From positions 1 to 37,864 of the forward strand of contig DAOWDU010000029.1 in assembly GCA_030638825.1 (NCBI GenBank): 37,864 bases of DNA, read 5' to 3'. The translations under genes were made by a program, and so were the position numbers. Below are positions 8,348-17,596 of this stretch, in pieces. The stretch comes from a bacterium. GTDB taxonomy: Bacteria; Patescibacteriota; Minisyncoccia; JAHIHE01; JAGLIN01. Under the pieces are notes generated by a model. That model was given only the letters and a program-made list of their open reading frames with translations, searched no databases and had not been told where the DNA came from. Each line of letters begins with the position of its first letter. Position 1 is the stretch's first letter.

Positions 8348-11300
8348 ATGAATGAGAAAAATAATTTAGATTGGATGTCAGCAAGTCCAGAAGATGTTAG
8401 TTTGGTTGACGAAACAATTGGTAAAATGGGTGAGAAGGGGGAAGTTGTGGAAGCTGAAAAAGAAAAGTGGAATGAACTTGAAAATTCTTTAAAAAAAGAT
8501 GTTGAATCATTAAGAGAAAATTACGATAAGGCTCTTTTTTGTGGTCTTGTTATTATTTCAATTAAAGAGAAAATAGAGGATTTCACTGTCAATAAGGATT
8601 ATATAAAAGATTTTCTTGGTAGTGCTAATATAAAATTTACAAAAGAAAATAAAGAAAAGCTTTCTGATTTGGCTTCAAAGTTGTATGGAAATTTATTGGA
8701 AGAATTGGAAGGTGGGCAAGAAACACAGCTGGAAAAATCAGAAAAAGAAAAGTGGGTTCTCGTTGAGGATAATTTTAAAAAACGCGTTAAGCAGTGGATA
8801 GATTCCTCTTCTGGCGGATCTATTAATGTTTCTTCAATTTTTGATGGTGCTAAGAAAATCTTTCTTGAGAATTTTGATATAGAACCTACAAAAGAAAACG
8901 AAGAAAAACTTTCTGCTTTAGCGGTAGAGGCGTATGGCGAACTTTTTAAAGAAAAAGGAAATTCGGAAACAGATCCTCAGGTAGAAAACGAAGAAAATGG
9001 TAAAAAAATGGATAAGGAAAATTTAGAAGAACAAAGGCAAAAAATCATAGAAGAGCTAGAGGGATTGGGAGATAAGGGATACATAGATAAAAATAGGCGA
9101 GAAGAATTAGAGAGAGAATTAGAGAAAATAGAAATAATGACAAAAGGAACAGAACTTGAAAAACCAGAGGAAAAATTGACATTAGAGTTTATGAGTCAGG
9201 ATGAAATTGAAAAAATGAGTGCTGAAGGATTAAAGAAGGAAATAGAAAGAGTATTAAAAACTCCAGAATTTGGGCGTGCTAAAAAATATCATGAAGCTGA
9301 AGAAAGAGGCGAGGTTCTTGAAGAGACTTCTTTAAATGAATACAATAAAAAATGGAGGGAGCAAAATGAGGGGAAATTTGAGGATTATAATAATTATTTA
9401 GAAGCGTTGGAAAAAGAAAGGACAAAGAAAGAAAAGGAAAAAGAACCACGGACTACGAGAGAAGTGATAGAGAAATTGGGACTTTTGAAAGAGTTGGAAA
9501 TGTTTGAAGAGCATTTGAAATCAAGAGAAATTGAGTTGGCTGAAATAGAGAAATTGAAAAACGGAGAGGAAGTAACTGAGGAAAATAAGATAGAACGCAT
9601 AAGGGCTTTGGGGGAAGTTGAAAGAGCAAAGATTAATGTTACTACTGCCAAAGGAGTTGGAGCGTCTTTGGAAGTTCCCGAAGGAGGCACGGCTGAGGAA
9701 ATAAGAAAAGACGAAATGAGAATATTAGATAAAGAAATAATGTTAACAGACCTTCTTTCAAGACAACTTGATAATTATATAAAAATAAATAGTATAGAGA
9801 ATGAAAAAGTTGAAAGATTAAGCAAAGAAAAGCAGGGAGCGTTCAAAAAATATTGGGGTGCTACTATTGACAAAGTATATGGCAAACTTCCGAATTGGAT
9901 TACTCATGAAAATAAAGGCGCTAATAACAATCAACAAACAGAAGAGCCAAAAGAGAAGTGGTATAATAGAGGATTATTAAAAAAGGTCTTTGGTGATAAA
10001 GCTGAGGAAAGTGAGAATGATCAGGAAAAATTTAATGAAGATAAACTCAAAAATGCGGTGCTTGCTAAGTGCTTGAAAATGTGGGGCGTAACAAATAAAA
10101 AAGAGTTAGATGACTTTCTAGACGAAATGAAGAAAAAAGATAAAGAGAAAGGAAAACAAATGGATGTAAACATTGAAGAAGAAAAAGACGCAAAAGAAAT
10201 AGCAGAGAGTCTTTTTGATGAATATGGGGAAGAAAAAAAGATGGAAGATTTAGTAGAGATAATAAAAGAATTTGGATTTACGCAAAAAGATATTAAAGAG
10301 GCGGTGGAGAAAATGAAGATTGATGAAATAAATTATGACGATTATGAAATTGTTGTAGAGCCAAGTGGAAAGTTAGCGCTATGGAATAAAAAAGATGGAG
10401 ATCCGCCAGTAGAAAAAGGCAAATTATTTAAAAAAGGTTTTGTTGATAATCCTAATGAAATAATAAAAAAGTTATTAGAACAAGAAGGAGGAATGGATAT
10501 GATTGATGTGATTTTTAATGAAGACGAAATTAGCAAAGTAAAAAATGCCAAAGATATTGAAAGTTTTAATGAAATAGCTAAGAATCATTTATTTAAATTT
10601 GATTTTCATAAAGACAACGACAAAGCTACAAAATATTATCACAGCCTCTTGTTTAGTCTTCATAATATGCTTTCTAGTTATTGTAGAAAGGAGATAGATT
10701 TAGATGAGCTTTACAAATCAAGTATTAAGTATTTAGCCACAGACAAAAAATATAGTGAAAACGCTGATAACTATTTTGCAGTAGCTTTAGAAAAAATTAA
10801 AGAGTTTGTAGAAGCAGAAAAAAATAACAACGATGAGAATTCAAGTGAAGGGGAAGATGGGAAAGAGATTACGGATGAGATGAAAGAAATTAAAAGAGAA
10901 TTATTTGAGAATGCTGGAAGTAAAAGCAAAGAAGAATTATGGGAGCTTATTTCTGATGTTGAAGAGATTCTATTTGAAGAGAAAGAAGAAGGGAAAGGAA
11001 AATTGAAAGATAATATTCAAGAAATAAAAAATAGCGAATATGGTAAAGAAAAATTTACAGATAGAGCAATTACTTATTTACCAAAAGGCGGTGAAGCAAT
11101 ATTTATTGGAGATACGCATGGAGATCCTGACGCAACTGTGTCTATAATTGAACAAGAGAAATTTATTGAAGCAATGGAAGGGGGCGAGAAAAATAAGTAT
11201 TTAGTATTTTTAGGAGATTATGCGGATAGAGGCAAAGGCGATATTGAAAATCTTGAACAAGTAATAGCGTTAAAGAGAAAATATCCTGATAATGTGATAT

Positions 11301-12187
11301 TACTTAGAGGTAATCATGAGGAACTTGATACGGGTAGTCGCTATGGACTTAACTCGTCTATATCTAAAAGATATAAAGAAGCCGAAAAAGATAGAGGAAG
11401 ATTATTTAAAAAATATAATAAATTATTTGAAAAAATGCCAGGTGTTTTGGTTTGCGCAAATGGTGTTGTTGCAGTGCACGGAGGAATACCAAGCGAAGAT
11501 ATAAGATCATTGAAAGATCTTAATAATGAAGATAGATTATATCAAATGCGTTGGAACGATCCTATCGATTCTGAAAACTATAAAGAGCACAGTATAAATG
11601 AAGATAGAGGCGGAGATAAAGGAAATAAAATTAGTCTCTTCGGTAGAGATGCATTTGATAGATTTATGAAAACAATAGGCGGAAAAGTGATGATGAGAGG
11701 ACATGAATATGAAGGCATAGGAAAGCCCATATTTGACGATAAACTTGTGACATTATTTTCCAATGGTAAGGGAGGAGAAAAAAGTCATTATAATGCTCAT
11801 TATATTGTTCCAAAATACGCAAAAATTGGTTTAGAAAATGGGATAGATAAGATAGATGTAAACGACATAAAACAGGTAAATTATTTGAAAATGTCTAATT
11901 TGGAAACAGAAGCAGGAGAAATAAGCAAACAATTGGAAGAAAAAATAAAGAAGAAATTAAGAGATGCAAAGAAAGCGAATAAAGAGCAATTTGAAGCTGT
12001 GAATGGTCTTATAAGTCAAGTTGATGGAGAAAAAACTGTTGAAGAAAATTGTAAAAAAGTTTCATTTCTTGGTGAATTGCTTATAACAGATTTAGTGAGT
12101 TTAATGTCTGATACGGAAAAAAATGAAATTTATGGAATGAAAGCAAAAGATTTAGTTGAGTTGTATAAAAAAATTAAAAGAGAATAA
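8348..12187 (+). CDS. Very large charged, helix-rich protein with C-terminal PPP-family Ser/Thr phosphatase-like domain
   Basis: 1279 aa; C-terminal 'FIGDTHGD', 'LGDYADRGKGD', 'LLRGNHEE', 'AVHGGIPS', 'RGHEYEG' are PPP metallophosphatase signatures; N-terminus has two related segments of about 90 aa. Confidence 0.85.
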   Translation: MNEKNNLDWMSASPEDVSLVDETIGKMGEKGEVVEAEKEKWNELENSLKKDVESLRENYDKALFCGLVIISIKEKIEDFTVNKDYIKDFLGSANIKFTKENKEKLSDLASKLYGNLLEELEGGQETQLEKSEKEKWVLVEDNFKKRVKQWIDSSSGGSINVSSIFDGAKKIFLENFDIEPTKENEEKLSALAVEAYGELFKEKGNSETDPQVENEENGKKMDKENLEEQRQKIIEELEGLGDKGYIDKNRREELERELEKIEIMTKGTELEKPEEKLTLEFMSQDEIEKMSAEGLKKEIERVLKTPEFGRAKKYHEAEERGEVLEETSLNEYNKKWREQNEGKFEDYNNYLEALEKERTKKEKEKEPRTTREVIEKLGLLKELEMFEEHLKSREIELAEIEKLKNGEEVTEENKIERIRALGEVERAKINVTTAKGVGASLEVPEGGTAEEIRKDEMRILDKEIMLTDLLSRQLDNYIKINSIENEKVERLSKEKQGAFKKYWGATIDKVYGKLPNWITHENKGANNNQQTEEPKEKWYNRGLLKKVFGDKAEESENDQEKFNEDKLKNAVLAKCLKMWGVTNKKELDDFLDEMKKKDKEKGKQMDVNIEEEKDAKEIAESLFDEYGEEKKMEDLVEIIKEFGFTQKDIKEAVEKMKIDEINYDDYEIVVEPSGKLALWNKKDGDPPVEKGKLFKKGFVDNPNEIIKKLLEQEGGMDMIDVIFNEDEISKVKNAKDIESFNEIAKNHLFKFDFHKDNDKATKYYHSLLFSLHNMLSSYCRKEIDLDELYKSSIKYLATDKKYSENADNYFAVALEKIKEFVEAEKNNNDENSSEGEDGKEITDEMKEIKRELFENAGSKSKEELWELISDVEEILFEEKEEGKGKLKDNIQEIKNSEYGKEKFTDRAITYLPKGGEAIFIGDTHGDPDATVSIIEQEKFIEAMEGGEKNKYLVFLGDYADRGKGDIENLEQVIALKRKYPDNVILLRGNHEELDTGSRYGLNSSISKRYKEAEKDRGRLFKKYNKLFEKMPGVLVCANGVVAVHGGIPSEDIRSLKDLNNEDRLYQMRWNDPIDSENYKEHSINEDRGGDKGNKISLFGRDAFDRFMKTIGGKVMMRGHEYEGIGKPIFDDKLVTLFSNGKGGEKSHYNAHYIVPKYAKIGLENGIDKIDVNDIKQVNYLKMSNLETEAGEISKQLEEKIKKKLRDAKKANKEQFEAVNGLISQVDGEKTVEENCKKVSFLGELLITDLVSLMSDTEKNEIYGMKAKDLVELYKKIKRE

Positions 12188-12217
12188 TAATAAACTTATA
12201 ATTTAAAATAAAACCAT

Positions 12218-12523
12218 ATGAAACTAATCACAGACAAAATAATTGAGGATGTTGCTGATTCTTTGGGATTGAGATTTTTGCCGGAAGAAAAACAGGGCGA
12301 AGTTTTGACAGGCGTGCTGGGGATAATTAGCAAAAGAGCCGGGATGAGAATTGTGGAGAAATTCAGCGAAGAAGAAGCGAAGGAGTTTAACCAGATTTCT
12401 AAAGACGATTTGGAGAAAATGGAAGAATTTATGATCGTCAAAAATCCTGAGGCAGAAAATATTTTTAAAGAAGAAGCGGAGAAAGTGAAAGAAGAACTGT
12501 TGAATGCGAAAGTGGGGGAATAG
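12218..12523 (+). CDS. Small acidic conserved-type hypothetical protein (DUF5663-like, tentative)
   Basis: 101-aa ORF 'LITDKIIEDVADSLGLRFLPEEKQGEVLTGVLGIISKRAGMRIVEKFSEEEAKEFNQI'; family assignment by resemblance only. Confidence 0.6.
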   Translation: MKLITDKIIEDVADSLGLRFLPEEKQGEVLTGVLGIISKRAGMRIVEKFSEEEAKEFNQISKDDLEKMEEFMIVKNPEAENIFKEEAEKVKEELLNAKVGE

Positions 12524-12732
12524 CGATGGTTCCATAGTCCCGAATGGCTCAATCGTTGGCTCCATAGTCTCCACAGAGCTATGGAGCCCATATGCAGGCT
12601 TATTTATTAAAATAAATTTATAGAATTATTAAGAGTTTGCGCCAAGGCTCCACAGCCCTTCGGGACTATGGAGCCAACGAACGAATTTATTTTAGCAATT
12701 AATCTTGCATTTAAAGTTCCACAGAACCATCG
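12524..12732. repeat. Nested palindromic element, GGTTCCATAGTC family (inner copy about 12554-12679 inside outer copy)
   Basis: Outer ends cgatggttcc / agaaccatcg; inner ends cgttggctccatagtc / gactatggagccaacg; each arm carries its own hairpin. Confidence 0.8.
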
Positions 12733-12768
12733 TTTAATAACATAATTATGAAACTTAACTTTGATACT

Positions 12769-13929
12769 ATGAATAATACAAATGAACAACAACCAGATTT
12801 AAATCCTGATGAAATAATTGAGGAAGATTTAGAACAAGAGCCAAGCATTTCTCAAATCAAAGAAAAAATTAAAGATGGAAAAGAATTAAATAATGAAGAA
12901 GAAAAAGTTTTAATGAAAGAACTTGAAATAATAATGGAAGTTGTGAGGAAGCAAGAAGAAGGTGAAATTTTGACTAAAGAAGAAGAAAAAATAAATAACG
13001 AGGGAGGAGAAATAATCTCATTAGTTGCTGAAGCTATAGATAAAGGATTTATTTCCGTTGGGAGAGAAATGAATGGAGTAGTAGATAATATGGATGAAAT
13101 AAAAGATTTTAAAAAACTTAGCGAAGAAGAAAAAACGGAGAGAATAGAAGAGAGAAAAGGTAAAATAGAAAACGCTGCTAAAGAAATGGGTATTAAGTTG
13201 AAAGATGATATTGGAGAGATTGAAAAACAGATAGAAGATTTTAGAGAAGAATTAAAAGACAAATATGAGGAATACGCAGAAATTGAAAATAATCTAAACC
13301 AAATTCATGGCGCAAATGTTGAAGAAGGAGAAGGGATAAGAAAAATGAAAGAAACTTTCTCCTCTTTAAAGGGAATATATAAAGGCCAGTTGCATATAGC
13401 ATATCTTGAATATTGGAAAAAATATAAACAAGATCCAAAATTGCTTTTTGAATCTCATGCTGAGCGCGAATTGCTTATGAGCAAATGGGAAGCGCTTATT
13501 GGAAATCTTGAAATAGCAGGAGATGCAGAAGAGGAAGTATTAAGAGCTTGGGCGCAATGGGTAAAAGACCATCCAGGAATAACACTCGCCGCATTAGCGT
13601 TGGCGCTTGCAGCGGGAATTACAGCAGGAGTTTTGTTGTATCCTGAAGTGATGGCATTTTTAGCAGAAAGAGGCGGAGAAGAAATAATAAAGGAAGTGGG
13701 TCCAGAGGTGGCAAAAACAAGTATCTGGGTAGCTGGAAAAGCATTTGCTGTTTCTGCAGCTGGTGTAGCAGCTGGCACAGCTGTTGGTGCAGGATTTTTG
13801 GGAAAAGTTATTTCTTTGCTTTCCGATGAAGAGAAAAGAGATAGTCTCGCAGAATGGCTCTGTGGAGCAAAACTTTCAGGAGTTGCTTATTGGGCAAACG
13901 GAAGACCAGGCGCAAAAAAAACTGCGTAG
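12769..13929 (+). CDS. Acidic hypothetical protein with C-terminal hydrophobic segments (ORF may start at 12748)
   Basis: Charged helical N-terminus, then 'GITLAALALALAAGITAGVLLYP' and 'AFAVSAAGVAAGTAVGAGFLG'. Confidence 0.65.
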   Translation: MNNTNEQQPDLNPDEIIEEDLEQEPSISQIKEKIKDGKELNNEEEKVLMKELEIIMEVVRKQEEGEILTKEEEKINNEGGEIISLVAEAIDKGFISVGREMNGVVDNMDEIKDFKKLSEEEKTERIEERKGKIENAAKEMGIKLKDDIGEIEKQIEDFREELKDKYEEYAEIENNLNQIHGANVEEGEGIRKMKETFSSLKGIYKGQLHIAYLEYWKKYKQDPKLLFESHAERELLMSKWEALIGNLEIAGDAEEEVLRAWAQWVKDHPGITLAALALALAAGITAGVLLYPEVMAFLAERGGEEIIKEVGPEVAKTSIWVAGKAFAVSAAGVAAGTAVGAGFLGKVISLLSDEEKRDSLAEWLCGAKLSGVAYWANGRPGAKKTA

Positions 13930-13975
13930 AAAACTTTCTAACTTTACAAACTTTTAACTTTATAACTTTTATTTT

Positions 13976-14395
13976 ATGCCAGAATTAAATGAAAATATAA
14001 AATTGCAGGAAATAGAAAAATTAGAAAAAGAACTAGCAGAAAAAAGAGCGTCAATTGAGAGCGTGGGAATTGAAAATAGAGAAGCTGAAATTACGAAAGA
14101 AAATTTAGGAGAACGACAATCTCAAGCAATTTCAACCCAGCAAACAACAACTGCGATTACAGACGATAAAGAAAAAACAGAAGAAATAATAAAAGACGCC
14201 AAAGGAATAAAAAATCTTGACACCGCCAGACAAGTGAAAGTTCTTGTCACTTTAGCGTTTGAAAAAGGAATCGGACACAGCATTAAAGTCGCCAGAAATT
14301 TAAACGACGCGTATTTATTAGACGAGCTGCATGATAAATTGGTTGGGGAGTTGAGGAGTGAGTTAGTAGAGAAAGGGAAGTTGAAAGAGATATAA
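13976..14395 (+). CDS. Hypothetical protein upstream of VirD4-like ATPase
   Basis: 139-aa ORF; 'NLDTARQVKVLVTLAFEKGIGHSIKVARNLNDAYLLDELHDKLV'. Confidence 0.65.
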   Translation: MPELNENIKLQEIEKLEKELAEKRASIESVGIENREAEITKENLGERQSQAISTQQTTTAITDDKEKTEEIIKDAKGIKNLDTARQVKVLVTLAFEKGIGHSIKVARNLNDAYLLDELHDKLVGELRSELVEKGKLKEI

Positions 14396-14411
14396 ATATT
14401 AAAATGATTTT

Positions 14412-16901
14412 ATGGAAATTCAAATCGGCGATTATATCATTGAATTAGCATCTTTAAACCTTGCAATTCTTGCGATGCTTTTTGTTGTTTTAATAGCGCT
14501 TATTTACGCCAAAATAAAACTTGCCAAATCGGGACAAATTACGAGATCATTAAATATGGTCATCTTACAAGTTTCAGTTTCTAAAAATATAGAAAAGCAA
14601 TCTCAAGATAAAAAAGAAGAGCAGAAAGAATATATTTCTATTATGGAACAGCTATTTTCAAGTCTAAGCAATATCCGCGAAGAGATGGCAAAGAAAATTA
14701 TTTATGGACCGTTTTATTTATCATTTGAAATTGCGACGCCAATTGACAGCAAGGAAATATTTTTCTATGTTTCCGTTCCTAAAAAGTTCCAATCAATTAT
14801 TGAAAAACAGATCAACAGTTTTTATCAGGACGCCGAAATAAAAAGAGTTGACGATTATAATATTTTTGTTCCCAATGGCGGATCAGCCGCTTCATATATG
14901 ACTCTTAAAAAACGCCACATTTTTCCGATTAAAACATATCAGCAATTAGAAACCGATCCTCTTTTAAATATCACAAACGCTTTCAGTAAAATTCCAAATG
15001 GAGAAGGAGCCGCTTTGCAGATTATTATCAAACCGATTGGCAATATTTGGCAGAAAGAAAGCAAAGATACAATAAGACTGATGCAAAAAGGGAAGGGGTT
15101 TGAGAGCGGACATGTTGAATCTTCTTTCATTATGAAAATGTTCAAAGAATTCATCGGCATATTTTTTACGGGAGGAACTAAAACGGACGAGCAGCGCAAA
15201 CAGGAAGAAGCGCAAGTTAATCTTACTCCGGAACAGGAGGAAACCATCAAAGCGGTAGAAACAAAATCAACCAAAATTGGTTTTGAGACAAATGTCAGAT
15301 TGGTAGCCTCAGCGCAGACAAAAGAAAAAGCGCAAACATTACTGAAAGAACTGGAAAATTCATTTTCACAATTTAACGCTCCTAATTTAAATTCATTTAA
15401 AATTACGGAAACATTTTTGAATAAAGCGGGATTTTTAAACAAAACCATTTATAATTTTATTTTTAGAAGTTTTGAAAAAAGCAGAAAAATAATTCTAAAC
15501 ACGGAAGAGCTGTCAAGTATTTTTCATTTCCCAATTGCAACGACAGACACGCCACAAATAAAATGGTTAAAATCCAAGCAAGCGCCACCGCCAAATAATA
15601 TCACAGACGAAGGATTACTCTTAGGATACAACGCTTATCGCGGAGATAAAACTGAAATCAAAATAGGTAAAGATGATCGTCGGCGGCATATGTATACAAT
15701 CGGACAAACTGGAACTGGAAAGTCGGCGTTTTTGGGCGAACTTATCAAGCAAGATATCAGAAATGGCGAAGGACTTTGCGTTATTGACCCGCATGGCGAT
15801 TTAGTGGAGAGCGCTTTGGAATGCGTTCCAAAAGAAAGAGCGGATGATGTGATTTTGTTTGATCCTTCTAATGTTCAAAATCCGCTTGGCTTAAATTTGC
15901 TTGAGTATGACGAAAATTATCCAGAACAAAAAACTTTTGTGATCAACGAGATGATTAAGATCTTTGATAAATTATATGACTTGAAAGCAACAGGCGGACC
16001 AATGTTTGAGCAATATATGAGAAACGCGATGCTGCTTATTATGGACGATCCAAGTTCTGGCTCAACTTTAATTGAAATTTCAAAAGTTCTGGCGGACGCT
16101 GATTTTAGAAAATATAAATTATCAAAATGCCAAAATTATATCGTCAAAAATTTCTGGGAAAAAGAAGCTGAAAAAGCGGGCGGAGAAGCAGCGCTGGCGA
16201 ATATGGTTCCTTATATTACGAGCAAGTTAACTCAATTTATTTCTAATGACACGATGCGTCCGATTATCGGACAGCAAAAAAGTTCCATCAATTTCAGAGA
16301 GATTATGGATAATCGAAAAATTATTCTCGTCAATTTGTCCAAAGGAAAAATTGGCGAGATGAACGCTTATTTGCTGGGATTAGTAATCGTGGGAAAAATT
16401 CTCGTTTCTTCTTTAAGCAGAACAGATATTCCGCAAGAAGAAAGAAAAGATTTTTATTTATACATTGACGAATTTCAAAATTTCACCACGGACAGCATTT
16501 CCACAATTCTCTCTGAAGCAAGAAAGTATCGCTTGGTTCTCAATATCGCGCACCAGTTTTTGGGACAGCTTCCAGAAGAAATTCAAAAATCAGTTTTTGG
16601 AAATGTCGGAACAATAGTTTCATTCAGAATCGGACCAGAAGACGCGGAATTTATGACGAAACAATTTACACCGAATTTCAATGAACAGGATTTGATCAAT
16701 ATTGATAATTACAACGCCTATGTAAAACTGATGATGAACGGAACGATTAGCGAAGGATTTAATATGACAACTTATCCGCCCGTAAAAGGAAGCAGAGAAT
16801 TGGCGGAAGCAATTAAAAAATTGTCTACTTTGAAGTATGGACGGGATAGGGAAGTTGTTGAGAGAGAGATTAGAGAAAGGTCGGAAGTAGGGAAGAAATA
16901 A
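14412..16901 (+). CDS. VirD4/TraG-like conjugative coupling-type ATPase (FtsK/HerA superfamily) with N-terminal TM
   Basis: Walker A 'TIGQTGTGKSAFLGELIKQDI', 'LCVIDPHGDLVESAL', Walker B-like 'DFYLYIDEFQNFTTDSISTILSEARKYRL', 'NIAHQFLGQL'. Confidence 0.9.
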   Translation: MEIQIGDYIIELASLNLAILAMLFVVLIALIYAKIKLAKSGQITRSLNMVILQVSVSKNIEKQSQDKKEEQKEYISIMEQLFSSLSNIREEMAKKIIYGPFYLSFEIATPIDSKEIFFYVSVPKKFQSIIEKQINSFYQDAEIKRVDDYNIFVPNGGSAASYMTLKKRHIFPIKTYQQLETDPLLNITNAFSKIPNGEGAALQIIIKPIGNIWQKESKDTIRLMQKGKGFESGHVESSFIMKMFKEFIGIFFTGGTKTDEQRKQEEAQVNLTPEQEETIKAVETKSTKIGFETNVRLVASAQTKEKAQTLLKELENSFSQFNAPNLNSFKITETFLNKAGFLNKTIYNFIFRSFEKSRKIILNTEELSSIFHFPIATTDTPQIKWLKSKQAPPPNNITDEGLLLGYNAYRGDKTEIKIGKDDRRRHMYTIGQTGTGKSAFLGELIKQDIRNGEGLCVIDPHGDLVESALECVPKERADDVILFDPSNVQNPLGLNLLEYDENYPEQKTFVINEMIKIFDKLYDLKATGGPMFEQYMRNAMLLIMDDPSSGSTLIEISKVLADADFRKYKLSKCQNYIVKNFWEKEAEKAGGEAALANMVPYITSKLTQFISNDTMRPIIGQQKSSINFREIMDNRKIILVNLSKGKIGEMNAYLLGLVIVGKILVSSLSRTDIPQEERKDFYLYIDEFQNFTTDSISTILSEARKYRLVLNIAHQFLGQLPEEIQKSVFGNVGTIVSFRIGPEDAEFMTKQFTPNFNEQDLINIDNYNAYVKLMMNGTISEGFNMTTYPPVKGSRELAEAIKKLSTLKYGRDREVVEREIRERSEVGKK

Positions 16902-16905
16902 TTTC

Positions 16906-17038
16906 TAATTTTCAATTTCTAATTTCTATTAAATTTTCAAGAATTCAATTTTCAAGTAGTGTTTTTAATAGCGGAAATTTAGAAATTAAAGAATTAGAAA
17001 TTTAATGAAAATTAGAAATTAGAAATTGAAAATTATCT
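16906..17038. repeat. AT-rich inverted repeat (aatttctaattttcaatttctaatttct ... agaaattagaaattgaaaattat)
   Basis: Long complementary arms separated by about 60-70 nt, between VirD4-like gene and tRNA-Gly. Confidence 0.7.
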
Positions 17039-17108
17039 TATCACTCATTATCTGCCATTGCCAAATTTTATACAATTGCTATAATAATGCAACAAGATAA
17101 TTAAATCT

Positions 17109-17181
17109 GCGGGTATCGTATAATGGCTTATTATGTCAGCCTTCCAAGCTGAAGACACGGGTTCGATTCCCGTTACCCGCT
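17109..17181 (+). tRNA. tRNA-Gly (anticodon TCC), CCA not encoded
   Basis: Acceptor GCGGGTA/TACCCGC, anticodon arm TCAGC-CTTCCAA-GCTGA, T-arm ACGGG-TTCGATT-CCCGT. Confidence 0.95.
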
Positions 17182-17225
17182 CTGCGTGTCATGCTAACAT
17201 GTAAACATGTAAACATTTAAACAAA

Positions 17226-17582
17226 ATGAAACCGCAGAAATTTACATTTAAAGATACAACAAAAGTTGATTTGGGGACGAAGGTTATTTATAAGTATCCT
17301 TCTCTTTCAAGGTCAATAGAATTAAATTATATGGTCGTCAACGGTCGTCATCCAGAAAAAGAAAATGAATATATTATGGAGCATGATTGTCAGTTTATAA
17401 TTTACATTACAAAAGGCAGCGGAAAAATATATGCAGGTGATGAAGTTTTTGATGTAAAAGTTGGTGATACTGTTTATGTTCCGACAGAAAATAAATTTGC
17501 TGTGGAAGGAATTGGTCTTGAATATGTAACTACCGAAACGCCTGCTTGGTATCCAGAACAAGCAGAGGTTGTTTCAGAATAA
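17226..17582 (+). CDS. Cupin-domain protein
   Basis: 118 aa; 'YITKGSGKIYAGDEVFDVKVGDTVYVPTENKFAVEGIG' cupin signature. Confidence 0.8.
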   Translation: MKPQKFTFKDTTKVDLGTKVIYKYPSLSRSIELNYMVVNGRHPEKENEYIMEHDCQFIIYITKGSGKIYAGDEVFDVKVGDTVYVPTENKFAVEGIGLEYVTTETPAWYPEQAEVVSE

Positions 17583-17596
17583 AAATAAAAAAACAA

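Noticed and set aside
12196-12591. Two long minus-strand ORFs over 12196-12591
   Set aside because: They run through the plus-strand small acidic gene and the palindromic repeat; composition is that of shadow ORFs.
12852-13262. Minus-strand Ser-rich 136-aa ORF
   Set aside because: Antisense of a Glu/Lys-rich coding region, which typically yields Ser/Phe-rich shadow ORFs.
14939-15448. Minus-strand 169-aa ORF within the VirD4-like gene
   Set aside because: Antisense to a well-supported ATPase gene with no recognisable domain.
17190-17222. acatgtaa short tandem repeat after tRNA-Gly as an integration (att) site
   Set aside because: No integrase and no duplicate of the tRNA 3' end seen nearby; only two to three short units.
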